This document shows, one piece after another, positions 10,132 to 20,935 of a stretch of 64,000 nucleotides of DNA. The stretch covers positions 1 through 64,000 of the forward strand of contig JAUCBJ010008352.1 of NCBI GenBank assembly GCA_032718475.1, given 5' to 3'. The notes below the pieces were generated by a model, which was given only the letters and a program-made list of their open reading frames with translations, was not told where the DNA came from and ran no database searches. The position numbers and the translations under genes were made by a program. This stretch comes from Nemertoderma westbladi (lineage: Eukaryota; Xenacoelomorpha; Nemertodermatida; Nemertodermatidae). Each line of letters opens with the position of its first letter. Position 1 is the stretch's first letter.

Positions 10132-11998
10132 TGTTGTGTCCTCTACGGTAGGAACTACCCTACAGCCTACAAATCTACAAATACGAAGCTATAGAATATC
10201 TCTATCCGTAAAGTCCAGTAGTATTCCGCTTACCAGATCCTAGTAACGATGTATCTTACTGTAAGACTCTAGTAATGAAACGGGCTCGTACAGTATCTGA
10301 CAACAAATCCCAGTCCAGGATATCTAAACAAACAGATACAATACACAAACTACTACTGGCGAGGAGCAGAGCCTGGTGTCTATTCTATGTACGTGGGCGG
10401 ATCTAATGCCTACGTACTAGACAAAAGGATACCTGTCCTCTAACCGGTATGGCAGATGTACAGTTACAGTAACATACCAAACTCACGGGAAAACAATCCC
10501 CGCGCAGCAAATCCTAACTATCGCTGACAGTCCTAAATACAGTAACTTGCCGCGGTGTGATTTATATGGTTTATATACGAGCTAGGTGGGTTGCAGACCT
10601 AGTGTAACAATACTGATCCCCCTGTCTGAATCAGCCTAAAAGAGGTCGTACCTAAATGTAACAATAACTGATCCCCCTGTACGAAATCAGTCTAAAAGGT
10701 CGGGCCTAAATGTAACAATACTGCTGCGCAGAAAAACAACAGTTTAATAACGAATATGAAATACTCCTTCTTGCCGTAACTAAATATCTGATCCTAATTT
10801 ACAAATACAGATAAATTCTGCCTAAATCTAAATTGCGCCATCTAGTAGGAACTCTAAGGGTAAATATGTTTTAGGGCGTGTGTGTGTGGGTGGGTTACAA
10901 TAAAACAATTTTGGTGTATATCATTTACTAGGTTTTAGTAATTCTCTGACCGAAATAATACCGTGTGCTAGCTACTAAAATAAGCTAGTCGCGTTTTGTA
11001 GAGCTTTATACTTACAAATGACGTCAAAGCTCTCTCCTTCCTATCCACAACTCAACTGGGCAACCACGGTGTTAGTAACTACACCCGTGATCGGCACAAA
11101 TACCAGATTCTGGTTGTAAGATAAGAAATAGGGGTTAATTGCTACCGTACGTTAGCTGATCTGGTATACAAATTTGATTCTAGAACTTTGTTGCTGCGGT
11201 AGTTAGCAGCAATACCTATCAGTACATGGCAAGGCGCGGTAGGATATTAATAAAACCTCCCTAGGCCAAGCGGTGTGCCGGTAGCAGAAATACTCCTTGC
11301 CTGATCAAATAACTAACTTCAGGCGGGGGTAGGGTACTAATGTATGCTCTACAAAGCGAACCGGTACCAAACAGTCAGTACTACGAATCACTAAATTATG
11401 GAACATATGCTGTCCGTACCTAATGTGTACTCGCGTACTGACGAATGGCAATAATTCGCACCTGTGAGGTATACAGGCAACCCAGGGGTTCGTACTACTG
11501 ACAAGGGGGGGGGGGGGGGGGGGTTCTGCCAAAATATAGTTATTTGATCCTAAATTTGCGGCGTCCAAGGACGGCGTCACGCTTACCCTTATCTATAGGT
11601 CTTACGTCGGGCAAGGGCGTCAAACAAAGTCTTACCTTCCTCATAAAGCGGGCGCTGCATGTCAAGTGGAGCATTTCGAAGGGCGAAGGGGGTGCGCGGT
11701 CTAATCTAATGTGGGCGCTAGCGTGTTGTGGACATCCTTTCCCTGCGTTGCTGACGGCCTAACGGTCTAGGCGGCCAACTTCCTGATGCTTTGCTGTCCC
11801 AAAGTTGGACAAATGCAGAAAAACATGTTCAGAAGTTTATAGTATATTTACAGTTTACAAAACTTTATCAAACAGAATTGCCAAATAGTTTCAACAAGAA
11901 ACATAATAAACTGAATGAATCAAGTTTAACAAGAGTAGTGAACTGTAAGTTGTACTAACTAAGAATGGTGTAGAGTGATAACCGAAGGCAAACCAGCC

Positions 11999-12007
11999 CT
12001 TTATATA
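11999..12007 (-). promoter_or_regulatory. TATA box of element A LTR (3' LTR copy)
   Basis: Minus-strand TATATAAAG about 385 bases into the LTR, identical in the other LTR (29557-29565). Three CCAAT-type pentamers (ATTGG on the plus strand, near 12063, 12095 and 12134) lie 55-135 bases upstream, a plausible pol II promoter layout. Transcription would start near 11970. Confidence 0.55.
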
Positions 12008-12186
12008 CTAAATCTGGGACATAGAATCTACTAGAACTTTCTAGAGTATTCCATGGCCTCACATTGGAGCAATAAGATATTCCATGCCCTATGATTGGCC
12101 TAACTCATTGTTCCATGTGTTGTACGCACCTCATTGGTTTGTCAAATTGTATGAAATGAAAATAAATTGCCCCAAAATGCAAATTT

Positions 12187-12259
12187 CCCGACTGGGATTC
12201 GAACTCGTAACCTATGTAATGCAACCAACGCCTTAACCATCTGACCACTACACCACGAG
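12187..12259 (-). repeat. tRNA-like segment in the LTR
   Basis: Read on the minus strand it has an A-box-like TGGTGTAGTGG and a B-box GAGTTCGAATCCC at tRNA spacing. The T stem and part of the acceptor stem do not pair, so it is not a functional tRNA. It may be the head of an old SINE captured by the LTR. An equivalent segment is at 29745-29817. Confidence 0.5.
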
Positions 12260-12392
12260 ATTAACTAGGGGTTTTATGTGTACTGATATGAGTAGGCATA
12301 TTACATTACTGTAACTTAATCAAAATGCGTCGGATTTTCGAAAGTTTTTACGTTATACTACAAATGCTATCCTATAGTGAAATAATTCATCA

Positions 12393-12399
12393 CCGCTCC
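12393..12399 (-). promoter_or_regulatory. Polypurine tract of element A
   Basis: GGAGCGG on the minus strand, directly before the TG that opens the 3' LTR; the expected priming site for plus-strand DNA. The same heptamer sits in the same place in element B (38691-38697). Confidence 0.55.
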
Positions 12400-13318
12400 A
12401 TGAAAACAGTAAGTAAGACTGTTTTCACCAATCGAAATACAAAACTATTTACAAATACTTCTAAATCTACTGGTAGGGCCTAAAATATAAAATAATCACT
12501 ATCTAATTATTGCATACTTAATATTGCAGGTACGGCGTAAATATAATCCATCATACTTACAAAATACAAATTTACCAATCAACTTTAGTGCATAAAATAC
12601 AAAAAAAGGCTTTCGGTTATCGAGATAAACAAATTAAACAAATCAGAACGAAATAAATCAAAACGAATCGAACAAATAATTTCAAATCTTTCAACAAGTT
12701 TTATATATTGTAAATACACATAATAAACTTCCACCAAATTAAATCAGTCCGAAATATAAAATAAACATAATGCGCTAAAATCTTTCAAATAAGTCTTAAA
12801 GTGTCCTCCTGACGATCTCAATAGTTCGTCCTGCTGGTCTGGATGTCTTCTCCTGAGCACTAATTGCTACCGGTAAGCTCGCAAGCCTTCCTTCTCTATC
12901 TCACTCCTCCAAACTCAACGTTCGATATAGTCGCTTTCGTCCTTCTGGGCTCCTCCCGGAGGCGCACCCACGAGGCGGACGTGTTTCCACCACCCCTGGG
13001 GCCAGTCTGACTGATGTTATTATCAGACCGGGCAGGAGGGTGGCCCGATGCTTCCCGGGTTCTGTTTTCGGTCCCCAGATCACACCAGCACAGCTCGTCG
13101 AACGTGTAGCCAGATGGTCGGCTACTGTCAACTTACTGTGGCCTGACTGTACATTGAGCCAACTCAAAGAGTCAACCGGCAGGTGGACCAGTCGATAGCG
13201 ATCGAGCACCAAGGTCGCCCTTGGTCCTAACCGACGGTCTTGTCCCAAGCGGGCTTGCGCTACCCAACATTGGAATTTTGACTCGTTTTCACCTGCCTCG
13301 CCGGCAGTATTGAGGGGA
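12400..13318. other. Element A 3' noncoding region
   Basis: AT-rich to about 12780, then GC-richer (12900-13320). An open frame of 160 codons on the minus strand (12901-13383) has no recognisable domain and I do not call it. One hairpin repeat lies at 12871-12891. Confidence 0.4.
12871..12891. repeat. Hairpin repeat, copy 1 (noncoding)
   Basis: One of ten copies of C-GGTAGGCTCGCAAGCCTTCC confined to element A. The core AGGCT-CGCA-AGCCT forms a 5-bp stem with a four-base loop. This copy has A instead of G at the second stem position, the only unpaired stem change among the ten. Confidence 0.75.
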
Positions 13319-14108
13319 AATAAGTTCCGCAAACAATACTGACTAGCTCGAAAGCTAGGAACAAGTAACCACTTACCAGTCACTGTACACGTGTACTCAA
13401 CAGATGTTCACAAAATCAAGTACACAACGGTAAGCACAAAATCGAACACATACCATGCACATACAGAGGACATAATCGGGAAAGACAAAATCGGGGTCAA
13501 TTCAGAGGGGAGCAATTGTATCGACCAACAGGCTAATCGAGAGTACCTTATTTTGCAATCAGGGCAAAATAACTTTGTGTGCACAAAGTATGCTGGGGCG
13601 CAGTAGAGATATGGTCCTACTAATACCAGCGGCGTCTGGACCAACTGGCAAGGGTTCCCATACTCACTCACAGTGGCCACACATACAATCACGTGTACTC
13701 ACGTACCCACAGCAACAGAAAGCTCAAAGACCCAAACAAATCCCAAAGACCAATCAGCTGAACATGGAGACCATAACATATAGTATCAAAAAAACGGAAC
13801 AGCTGATGGTCAGTGGAACCCATCCAAGCCCCAAGCAAACTGCCACTGATCGCCCACATACAAAACATAGTTCACGCCACATGAACCACAAATCATGCCA
13901 TGCCACCACCCCTACTGTGTACAGGACTGGCAGTATGGCAACAGGCCGACTAGACGGTACCACGGCACCATGGCAATTCATGGTTCGTTAGACACGAGGG
14001 CCTTCAGTGACACCCTAGGACTATATTATAATTTAACGTGCCCCCAGACTCTCACGAGTCCGCCGCCGCCTGCTTAGGACACCCCTATAGAGACCTCACC
14101 TCTTTAGG
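13319..14108. repeat. Repeat R, copy in element A
   Basis: Closely similar to 44148-45059 with some insertions and deletions. Begins AAGTTCCGCAAACAATACTG and ends near CCTCACCTCTTTAGG. Contains a perfect hairpin, CTAGCT-CGAA-AGCTAG, at 13346-13361. Here it lies 3' of the zinc-knuckle ORF; in element B it directly follows gag. No inverted ends or flanking duplication seen, so its nature (3' UTR module or separate mobile repeat) is open. Confidence 0.7.
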
Positions 14109-14169
14109 CATCCCAATATAAATCCCAAATATAAATCCCAAATATAATGTCCAATACAAACATCCAAAT

Positions 14170-14190
14170 CGGTAGGCTCGCAAGCCTTCC
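14170..14190. repeat. Hairpin repeat, copy 2 (noncoding)
   Basis: Perfect consensus copy, 15 bases beyond the stop of the zinc-knuckle ORF, followed by a pyrimidine-rich run. Confidence 0.8.
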
Positions 14191-14204
14191 TTCTTTTCTC
14201 TTTC

Positions 14205-15428
14205 CTATTCCTTGGCCGAACGGGCTCGTCCACATCCTCTAGTACGACTGGGTGGTGGTCGAGATTGAACTGGACTCGGACTTCGGTGTCGAGTTGCCGG
14301 TGGTTCCAAAACGCTAGGAAAGGGGACGACGGGAGTCTCGCACATCCGTCGTGCGCTCAGTCCTCTAAATCCTCGTCCGATTCCAACTGTCGGCTTAACA
14401 TCGGATCGAGTTTCTACAATGCTGGGAGGAAGTCGAAAGGGTGGGACCGTTCCGTCCGTTGACACCTCGCTCTCTGACGTCGTTTGAATCCTAATGGGTT
14501 CCGGCAAAGCGTATCCTGTCCCTCCGCGTGGTTCTCTAGCAAGGGAAACCGTGCCCCGAGTCATCCGGATTTGTGACTTCGATGTCGTGCTCTCGGCGAC
14601 ATTTACTACTTTCTTTATCTCTTGTCCAGCCTTTTGGGCTCTGAGTATACGAAGTTGCGGATCATCCTGTGGGTGACGCGTCTTTTCAGCTAACGGCGTG
14701 GCCTTGAAGCCAGTCTCACGCAAAACGTCGGTCTCGTCTAGAATGCACGAGGTTACGCGTTTGTGATAAAATGCGCTCCTGTATGCCCAAGCTATCGAAT
14801 GCCAGGCTCCTCGATTCCGCTGTTCAACTCGCAATTTGTCGAATTCCCCGGCGGTAATCTTGTTCACCACAGTTTGAAAGTTCCAAGTATTCTTGTTGTC
14901 GGGGTGTACCTGTATAAAGTAGTCCCGCACAACTTTAAATCCGCTATCCAGTGGCAATATATCCAGCACCTCCAAAAGTTCGTCGTATTGAGGCATAGCC
15001 GACACGTATCCTTCCTTCGACATTATGAGAGGGTTTACGGCCCAAAATCCTAAGTGTGCTCTCATAGGGAAACGGCGTCGCTGCGTTGATACATGCTCGT
15101 CTGCTAGATTCTCCCAATGGTCGAATAGCTGTCGAACGATTTTAACTGACATATGCTCATAGGGAACGTCTCTAAGTTGACATACGGACGCCCTATGGCC
15201 TTTAATATTACAATACGTGCACTGCGCCATGAAACGCCAGCAAGTGTAGAAAGTGTGCGAATGCTGATCCCCGCACCAGTTGTATACCAAGTCCGGTAGA
15301 GATATGTGTTTCGCTCCGCATTTCTTTGCGTGGTGGCCAGTTGCCCCGCATCTGCCACAAATAGTGTTGGCAGGGTACCAAACTCGCTCATAGATAAGAT
15401 CTCTGATGGGGCGAGCGCTACCGTCCAC
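14205..15428 (-). pseudogene. Zinc-knuckle protein of the element A extra module
   Basis: 407 codons, in the same frame as the exonuclease-like ORF upstream and separated from it by one TGA (15483-15485). The two were probably one protein, as they are in element B. CCHC knuckle 1: C24-x2-C27-x4-H32-x4-C37. Knuckle 2 is degenerate (C52, H56/H58, C63; first Cys missing). Knuckle 3: C70-x2-C73-x4-H78-x4-C83. A conserved middle follows (about 110-220, including DYFIQVHPDNKNTWNF, comparable to the YLRNINPNDLNSYN section of element B). The C-terminal tail is rich in Arg, Ser and Pro (about 280-407). Nucleic-acid binding is likely; the knuckles resemble retroviral nucleocapsid fingers. Confidence 0.6.
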
Positions 15429-15482
15429 ATGATAATTCTCATCATCCGGGTCAGTCAGTATGTTCGTCTCCGTGGGTTGTAC

Positions 15483-16592
15483 TCAAACCATGGCATCGCT
15501 TTTCTCCAACTCGCGTATCTCAGTTCGCGTCTTCCTCGGAAGATTCTCCTCTATTTCTATGAGTTGCCGCAACGGTTCGTCTATTAGCGCCAACTCGGTC
15601 GGATCCACATCGTCGTGATGGGCGGTAGGCTCGTGAGCCTTCCAGGATCCTTCCGGGCCTTCGAATTCCGCGTGGCGTTCCCCGTCATAGGGTACTAACG
15701 TTAACATCAACGGTCTGTCGACTAGGCTTCCCGCGTGAGTGAGATAGACGTCCCTGAAAACGCTAAGTCCCGCTCGCGTGAAAACTTCGCAGTGCGCATC
15801 GGTGTTATAAAAGGGTTGAAGAAATCGTCGGAATACATCAGTATGCGTCCTTCCTCCATCGTAAAAGGTATGTCCTTCACCGAGACATAACGGATGTCGC
15901 ATTAGATTCCTAGACACAACATCGGCGATGAAGCAGACGTTGACCGAAGATTCTATCGCCAAGTAGTATTGTAAGATTATTCGCGGAGGTGAAGTAATCG
16001 CCCAGTACACGCAACCTCGCCACTTTAGCTGTGACTCGAACTCGTTTACGTCGGGAGTGTCTCCCTCTCCGTATACATCCGTGTATTTGCTCTTCTTACT
16101 CTCCTTATAATCCCAACTGAACATTAGATATGAGATATAACCCGTCCCAGTTTTTAGCGTGTTATACTCCCTAAAGTATCCTTGCTCGATAGCCCAAAGC
16201 AACAATGGTCTAGTATCCACGTACGGCGTAGGCAATCGATCCTCTTCCGTGGGCATCCCTGCAAAGTCGCTAATAAGGTCATCCCGTACACCGGATCCGA
16301 TCTTGACGATGCTTTTGTCTAACACAACGTCTCGCATGGCCTTTGGCAACATCCTAGCTTCTATGCTACAAGCCAGGTCCATGGATTTAACTATCCGTTT
16401 TATCATCGCGTGTCTTTGCGTCGTTCCTTCCGGCATAGGCATCTTTCTATCGCTTCTTTGTCGGCTGAAGACATGTAACACGCCATCTGGTGCTCTAATC
16501 TGTATAGTCTTCGAAGTGAGGCTTTGCTGGTGGCTTCCTCCTTCATTATCGTAAAACATGTAACCATTCTCCTTCAGAGATCGGCTAGTCAC
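15483..16592 (-). pseudogene. DEDD (WRN/RNase D-like) 3'-5' exonuclease-like domain, element A
   Basis: 369 codons. Motif I: YDNEGG with D15-x-E17, followed by a strand IQIRAPDGVLHVF. Motif II: IVKIGSGVRDDL (97-106), like the KVGxGxxxD box of WRN-type exonucleases, then PYVDTRPL (123-130), matching their 'FVDL' strand. Candidate motif III: CFIADVVSR with D224. The general-base Tyr or His expected four or five residues before the last Asp is not evident, so activity is uncertain. All three motifs and their spacing recur in element B (D31-x-E33, D132, D254). It is in frame with the preceding ORF across TAG 16677-16679 and with the zinc-knuckle ORF across TGA 15483-15485. A hairpin copy (15623-15643) is read here as WKAHEP. 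Confidence 0.5.
15623..15643. repeat. Hairpin repeat, copy 3 (inside exonuclease ORF)
   Basis: Loop variant AGGCT-CGTG-AGCCT with an intact stem. Read on the minus strand as WKAHEPT, the same frame as the gag copies. Confidence 0.75.
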
Positions 16593-16676
16593 GTCCCAAT
16601 CGTCGAGTAAATCGTCGGTAGGGTTCCAAATTCTCCCAATCGACTTTTCATCATCGAAACTAATAGGTTTACCGGT

Positions 16677-17129
16677 CTAATTGGTCGCGATGTCGGTGTC
16701 GGTCTCAAATGTCCCGACTCCGATCCATAATCGAATCGTTCTTGTCAGATATCCTCGCAAGATACAAGGTACGATATCCGTCCCTGCGCGATCCACTTCC
16801 TTAAAGTCCGTAATATGTGGAGGCACGTTGCGTACGATTTTCTGAACTATTGTTCTACGCAACTCGGCTGACTCTAACACATCACCATAGGTAACCGATG
16901 GGAGGAAATCCAGGTTCGAAATGATCTCCGGGTGTTCAACTATAGGGATCTCGTAAGTTGTCTCCTTCCGGGTCGGTATACTAATAGGAAAACTAGTTGG
17001 TCTCGCAACCGGTACTATCGTTCCAGCAGAATGGGGTTGAGGTTCTCGTGTCATCTTGACATGAGGTATCTGTAGTCTCTGCGACAAACGCTGAGCAAAG
17101 GTGATACTATCGAAGAGCTCGGGTGTCAT
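16677..17129 (-). pseudogene. Element A extra module, segment homologous to the second part of the element B N-terminal protein
   Basis: 150 codons. The stretch NLDFLPSVTYGDVLESAEL through LTRTIRLWIGV aligns with FLPLLNPLDLVELEQLQ through IKTRLVHWNLDVL of the element B ORF at 40915-42483. It ends at TAG 16677-16679, but the same frame stays open into the exonuclease domain (TGKPISFDDEKS... to IWNPTDDL). That links it to the exonuclease as a single protein. Function unknown. Confidence 0.55.
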
Positions 17130-17133
17130 CTCC

Positions 17134-17961
17134 TTAGGTTCGGTTTGATCGTGGGATATCCAATAGAATGGTAGGTTTCCCTTTCTCGTACGCCTTGTAC
17201 GCCCTGTAGAGGCTCAAAGCTTCCCGTTTCTCTTGCGTCGACTTGTTAGATTCGTCCACTACCATGCTGTAGACATCTGGTTCGACTAATTTAGGTTCGT
17301 AAATAACAATCTCACCCGCGTTCGGTCCACTCATTTTAAATGAATGATACGGATTCGTCAAAGGGTATCCGCCTTCTTGGTAACGTAGACTTTGGTGGTA
17401 TGAGCATCGCGCTAATATCGGCTCGGGGTTCTCCGAGTTCAACCGCATAGGAATCGCGTTGTCTTGCTCGCGCATACATGCTCCACATTTATAAAACAGT
17501 TTGTATATGGAGAACGCGTCCTTTGCCTCTGGATCCGCTCCTCGAGCGCGTCTATAAAGATGCATTCCTTCAAATTCGTCTCTGGCTGCAGGTAAGGGTT
17601 CATTTACCATCAAATATTGCAGCATATGATATAATCGGCGTATTTCGGTGTCTGGATCCTCACAAATGTCACTAGCGTCGCATAACGCGTCGTAAGGATA
17701 TAACGCATTGAACACCGCGCGTAATTCCTCCGTTCTTTTGTTATAAGCGTCCAATCGCTGTCGCGTAACATTCGGGTCAGCCTTGGATTTAGCGAGCTTG
17801 GCTGTACTCCTAGCCATACTCTCCACTCCAAACACACTAAAGTTTTTAGCTCCATAACGATTAAACGGCGCCTGGTGCTCTTGTTCCTGCGTAAACCCTT
17901 GATGTAACTCCTTATAAATCTTCTCCGCCATCATATACGCGTATATATGGTTACATATCAT
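17134..17961 (-). pseudogene. Element A extra module, N-terminal segment
   Basis: 275 codons, unknown family. The section YLMVNEPLPAARDEFEGM through FYKCGACMREQ aligns with YLTADRPLPVIPDSFEQM through WYYCDECPRPN in element B, including a shared C-x2-C pair that might bind zinc. A frameshift separates it from the following segment (16677-17129); in element B the equivalent is continuous. Its ATG at 17959-17961 lies 11 bases after a possible splice acceptor. With the next two ORFs it probably formed one long protein. Confidence 0.5.
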
Positions 17962-18673
17962 TACGTTTCTACTAGATGAAGCACAAAATAGAGGTTAGAT
18001 GTGAGGTGACTTAGAGTTTGTCGGCTTTTGGCTCAACTTTGCTCTAAAACCCCAACCCATTTGCCTAATGACTTCGGGTTTGCGTGATTTCGCACTGGCT
18101 CCTAATCCAAAAAAATGTGCCAATAAAAAACGAATTCCGGATAAACTAGCCGCGAGTCTAAAATACTCACCTTTTAATTTCCCAAACTACATTCCCAAAG
18201 AAATAATGCAGTCGAGAATTAATTTGGTCTAAATAATAGTAGACACGACTACGTAGAACAAGGCCGATTTTCTTTTTCCAAAAAAAATTTATTTATCGGT
18301 AGGCTCGCAAGCCTTCCATCGCTCTTGTCCTCCCAAATTTTAATTTTTATCTAGCTGTATTCTAGAATTCGCATTCACTGGAGAATCATTTTTCTTAAAT
18401 TTAAATCCAACTAAATGGATTTGTCTAATAATTTTTGAAAAATTGTCTCACTTGTGGGTTCCAAGTGGAATTCCATTCCTACTGTACACACAATCCCGCT
18501 CCTATGTGATACATAAGGGTACTACCCTCCATGTTCACATATAAAGACAATGGAATTCCACCGCTGTCTCTATCTACAGTGAAGAGGATTACAAATGCAC
18601 ATACAGTAATACAAAATACTAAATTACTAAAATACGGTAAGTCTATGTGGCGGCCATCAAGGGTCCCACATTT
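17962..18673. other. Spacer between integrase and the extra module in element A
   Basis: No coding homology. Contains a strong-looking splice donor on the minus strand (AAAG|GTGAGT, exon edge at 18171), a pyrimidine-rich acceptor candidate (CATCTAG at 17972-17978), and hairpin copy 4. These could allow a spliced message for the module; no proof. Confidence 0.35.
18297..18317. repeat. Hairpin repeat, copy 4 (noncoding)
   Basis: Perfect consensus copy in the spacer between pol and the exonuclease module. Confidence 0.8.
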
Positions 18674-19537
18674 CTATTTACTAATATTGGGTGGAGATTT
18701 GTAGTCTCCTGTCTCGTTTCTAGTCTCCTCAAGGAGCACGAGACATTGTACAGGTCTGTCTACGGTACGACCGTCGATAGTCCTTACAGTAACTGTCCTT
18801 ACTACACCAGATGTAGGGTGCGTGGTCAAAATGACTCCAGTCAGCCAAAACCGTCTTTTCAGATTGGCTTCAGCCAATAAAACGTGGTCACCGTGTCTCA
18901 AACATCGGGTATTAAGATACCAAGAGGTTCTGGTTGAAATAGAGGGCAAATAATATTTCTGCCATATTTCCCAGAATTTATTTACAAGCAATTGAGTGAT
19001 TTTCCAAGCTTTGTTGCCGTATCCGTCGCTATTAACGGGTACCGAAATGGGCAACAATGTCGTCGGCGCCTGCATAAGCAGGTGCGCTGGTGTCAAGGCA
19101 AACTGTGCGTCGTTATTGTCTGGGATCAAAGCGATCGGTCTAGTGTTCAAAATCGCTTCGATTTCTATTAACAACGTCGTCAGTTGGTTGTCTGTCAAAA
19201 TGTGTTGCGTCGGTATTACTTTAGCCATAGCTGTCTTGATTGAGCCAATCAGCCTTTCCCAAACGCCGCCTCTCCACGGACTGTCTGGAGTATTGAAATT
19301 CCAAACAATTCGGTGAGGACGTAGTTCCTCGGAAATCTGGTTTTGGTCCAACTTTCTCAAAGCTCTGGTTATTTCGTTCCGTGCACCCACAAAGTTTGTC
19401 CCTTGGTCGCAATAAATGGATTTGACCAATCCACGTCTAGCGATAAATCGCCATAAGGCTAGGATAAAGGCATTGGTGGTCAAATCTGTCACACGCTCTA
19501 TATGGACAGCTCTGCTGGCCATGCAAGTGAAGATCAA
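18674..19537 (-). pseudogene. Element A integrase core and DUF5641-like C-terminus
   Basis: 287 codons. BEL/Pao-type integrase: FTCMASRAVHIERV (the 'F-C-tRAvhlE' strand), second catalytic Asp in YCDQGTNFVGA, catalytic Glu in WRGGVWERLIGSIK. The C-terminal DUF5641-like region has LRHGDHVLLAEANLKRRFWLTGVI and VRTVTVRTIDGRTVDRPVQCLVLLE, standard for BEL integrases. In frame with the zinc-binding part across one TGA (19562-19564). Confidence 0.85.
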
Positions 19538-19561
19538 TCCCCAACATTTTACCTGTACCCT

Positions 19562-19920
19562 TCAGCGTTTCGCGATTATGGGTCCAAAACAGTCTATCCC
19601 TGTCTCAGTGAAAGGGGGTCTAAATGCCTGTAATCTCACTAGTGGTAGTTCAATCATTTCTTGGTGTCCTATCCTCGCGTGCACCTTCTTACAAATCATA
19701 CAGTTCCGTGTTACCGAACTCAGTGCCTTGCTAGGTCTAATCAGTACAAACCTCGATCGTAAGTGTGATAGACAGTGGTGTCTACCCACGTGTTTGAGTT
19801 GTACATGTGCGTCCAGTATCATAGCGCGCTGTAATTCATGGTGTTGCGGTATGATGATAGGATACCTAAAGTCAAGTGCTGGACTTGTGACAAAGTAAGC
19901 CCCGGTAAATAATCGGACTC
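19562..19920 (-). pseudogene. Element A integrase zinc-binding domain and start of core
   Basis: The frame is open from about 19920 (RLFTGAYFVTSPALDF...). H2C2-type zinc site: HVGRHHCLSH and NCMICKKVHAR. The first catalytic Asp of the integrase core is in TGIDCFGPI. Joined to the preceding pol frame by a frameshift at about 19905-19925. Confidence 0.8.
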
Positions 19921-20504
19921 CAACTCAAAATCGGTGAAGACTTAATCTGTTTACCTTGGTTGATCGCTGTGAACTCTCGTGCGAAATATCGCAATTGATA
20001 ATGGCGAATGATATCAACTTCACAATGACCAACTTCCCTTAAGGTAAGTCTTCTATGAAAGTCGCGTTTGCCTCTGGCATATTGTCTCAAACGTTTGAGC
20101 CATGCTAACTTGCGGCACGCGTCAGTCCATGATCTAGTTAGGTTTACTATCCTGTCAACGTAAGTGTTAGTGACGTCATCAGGTAAGGTATAGTCATAGT
20201 GTGGATACTTGTCTGGACTTGGTAGGCCCACGGGCCTTCCGGTAGGTTTGTCTGAGTCCCCAAGTATGTCAATCTCCACGGTCTTACCTTTACCGTCCGC
20301 ACCTAATGTGTCGACTGGCAGTAACGGTTTCAACTCTACAGTACCAGTGAGTTCCTGTGAGCCTGTAAACTTCCTAACCTTAGTCACACGTTTACCTGTA
20401 GGTGGTAAGTCAAGTACCTTCTTTGAGCGGAGTGTGATCGCTGTGGCCACACCTTTGTCGTCCAAAGAAGTCAAATTTGGTAAGTCTCTAAAAGTCCGCT
20501 CCAA
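19872..20504 (-). pseudogene. Element A pol, RNase H to integrase linker
   Basis: Same frame as the large pol ORF, restarting after TAA 20541-20543. TLREVGHCEVDIIRHYQ and AREFTAINQGKQIKSSP match the alpha-helical region that precedes the integrase zinc finger in BEL elements. A hairpin copy is read here as GRPVGLP. Confidence 0.7.
20220..20240. repeat. Hairpin repeat, copy 5 (in pol, compensated stem)
   Basis: AGGCC-CACG-GGCCT: relative to the consensus, T to C on one arm and A to G on the other, so the stem is kept. Read as GRPVGLP. Confidence 0.75.
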
Positions 20505-20529
20505 TGGGTCTTCTAGTGGAGTGTCTAGT

Positions 20530-20935
20530 AGACAGTCTGGTTAAGCGTCCGGTGAACATCTGGCGAGATGTCTGGTGAAACATAGCGCGGAAATGTCCTG
20601 TCGTTGGTCCCAAAGAAAATCTGGCGTAACTTCTGTCAGAAAGTCTGGTCCAAAGTCTGGTGGACAGTCTGTCGAAATGTCTGGTGGAAAGTCTGGTGAG
20701 ACGTCCGGTAGACATTCTGTCGAGAGTTCCATCAAACAGTCTGGCGAACCATCCGGAGAACAATCTGGTGTCGCTTCTGGTGAATAATCTGGCGAATAAT
20801 CTGGTGAACAATCCGGCGAAACGTCTGGTGAAATCTCCCGCGGAACATCCGGTGAAAGATTTGTACAAGCGTCTGGTCGAGTGTCTGGTGAGACGTCTGG
20901 CGTAATGTCAGGTCTGGCGTCCAGGTCATCGGATT
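20530..20935 (-). repeat. Ser-Pro-Asp codon repeats within pol
   Basis: Degenerate tandem repeat of about 12 bp encoding SPDx/TPDx-type units, between the RNase H and integrase parts of pol. Not a feature of typical BEL pol. The region contains the TAA stop 20541-20543. Confidence 0.65.

Larger units (their letters stand above)
10132..12392 (-). repeat. Element A 3' LTR (complete, 2.26 kb)
   Basis: TG...CA ends. Contains a G run (11504-11522), a TATA-type promoter on the minus strand and a tRNA-like segment. Bases 10510-12392 match 28069-29950. The remaining outer 378 bases (10132-10509) have no partner in the right LTR. Confidence 0.8.

Noticed and set aside
9494-10194. Plus-strand ORFs of 178 and 225 codons rich in Gly, Ser, Ile and Val
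   Set aside because: Antisense of the 30-bp repeat tract of LINE ORF1; the minus frame connects to SAP and protease domains.
12187-12259. tRNA gene on the minus strand
   Set aside because: T stem and much of the acceptor stem do not pair; it occurs in both LTR copies as part of the LTR.
12901-13383. 160-codon minus ORF in the element A 3' region
   Set aside because: No domain, no homologue at the equivalent place in element B, and it overlaps repeat R.
14205-17961. Calling the element A module an envelope gene from its position
   Set aside because: No signal peptide or membrane segment; the motifs are exonuclease-like and CCHC.
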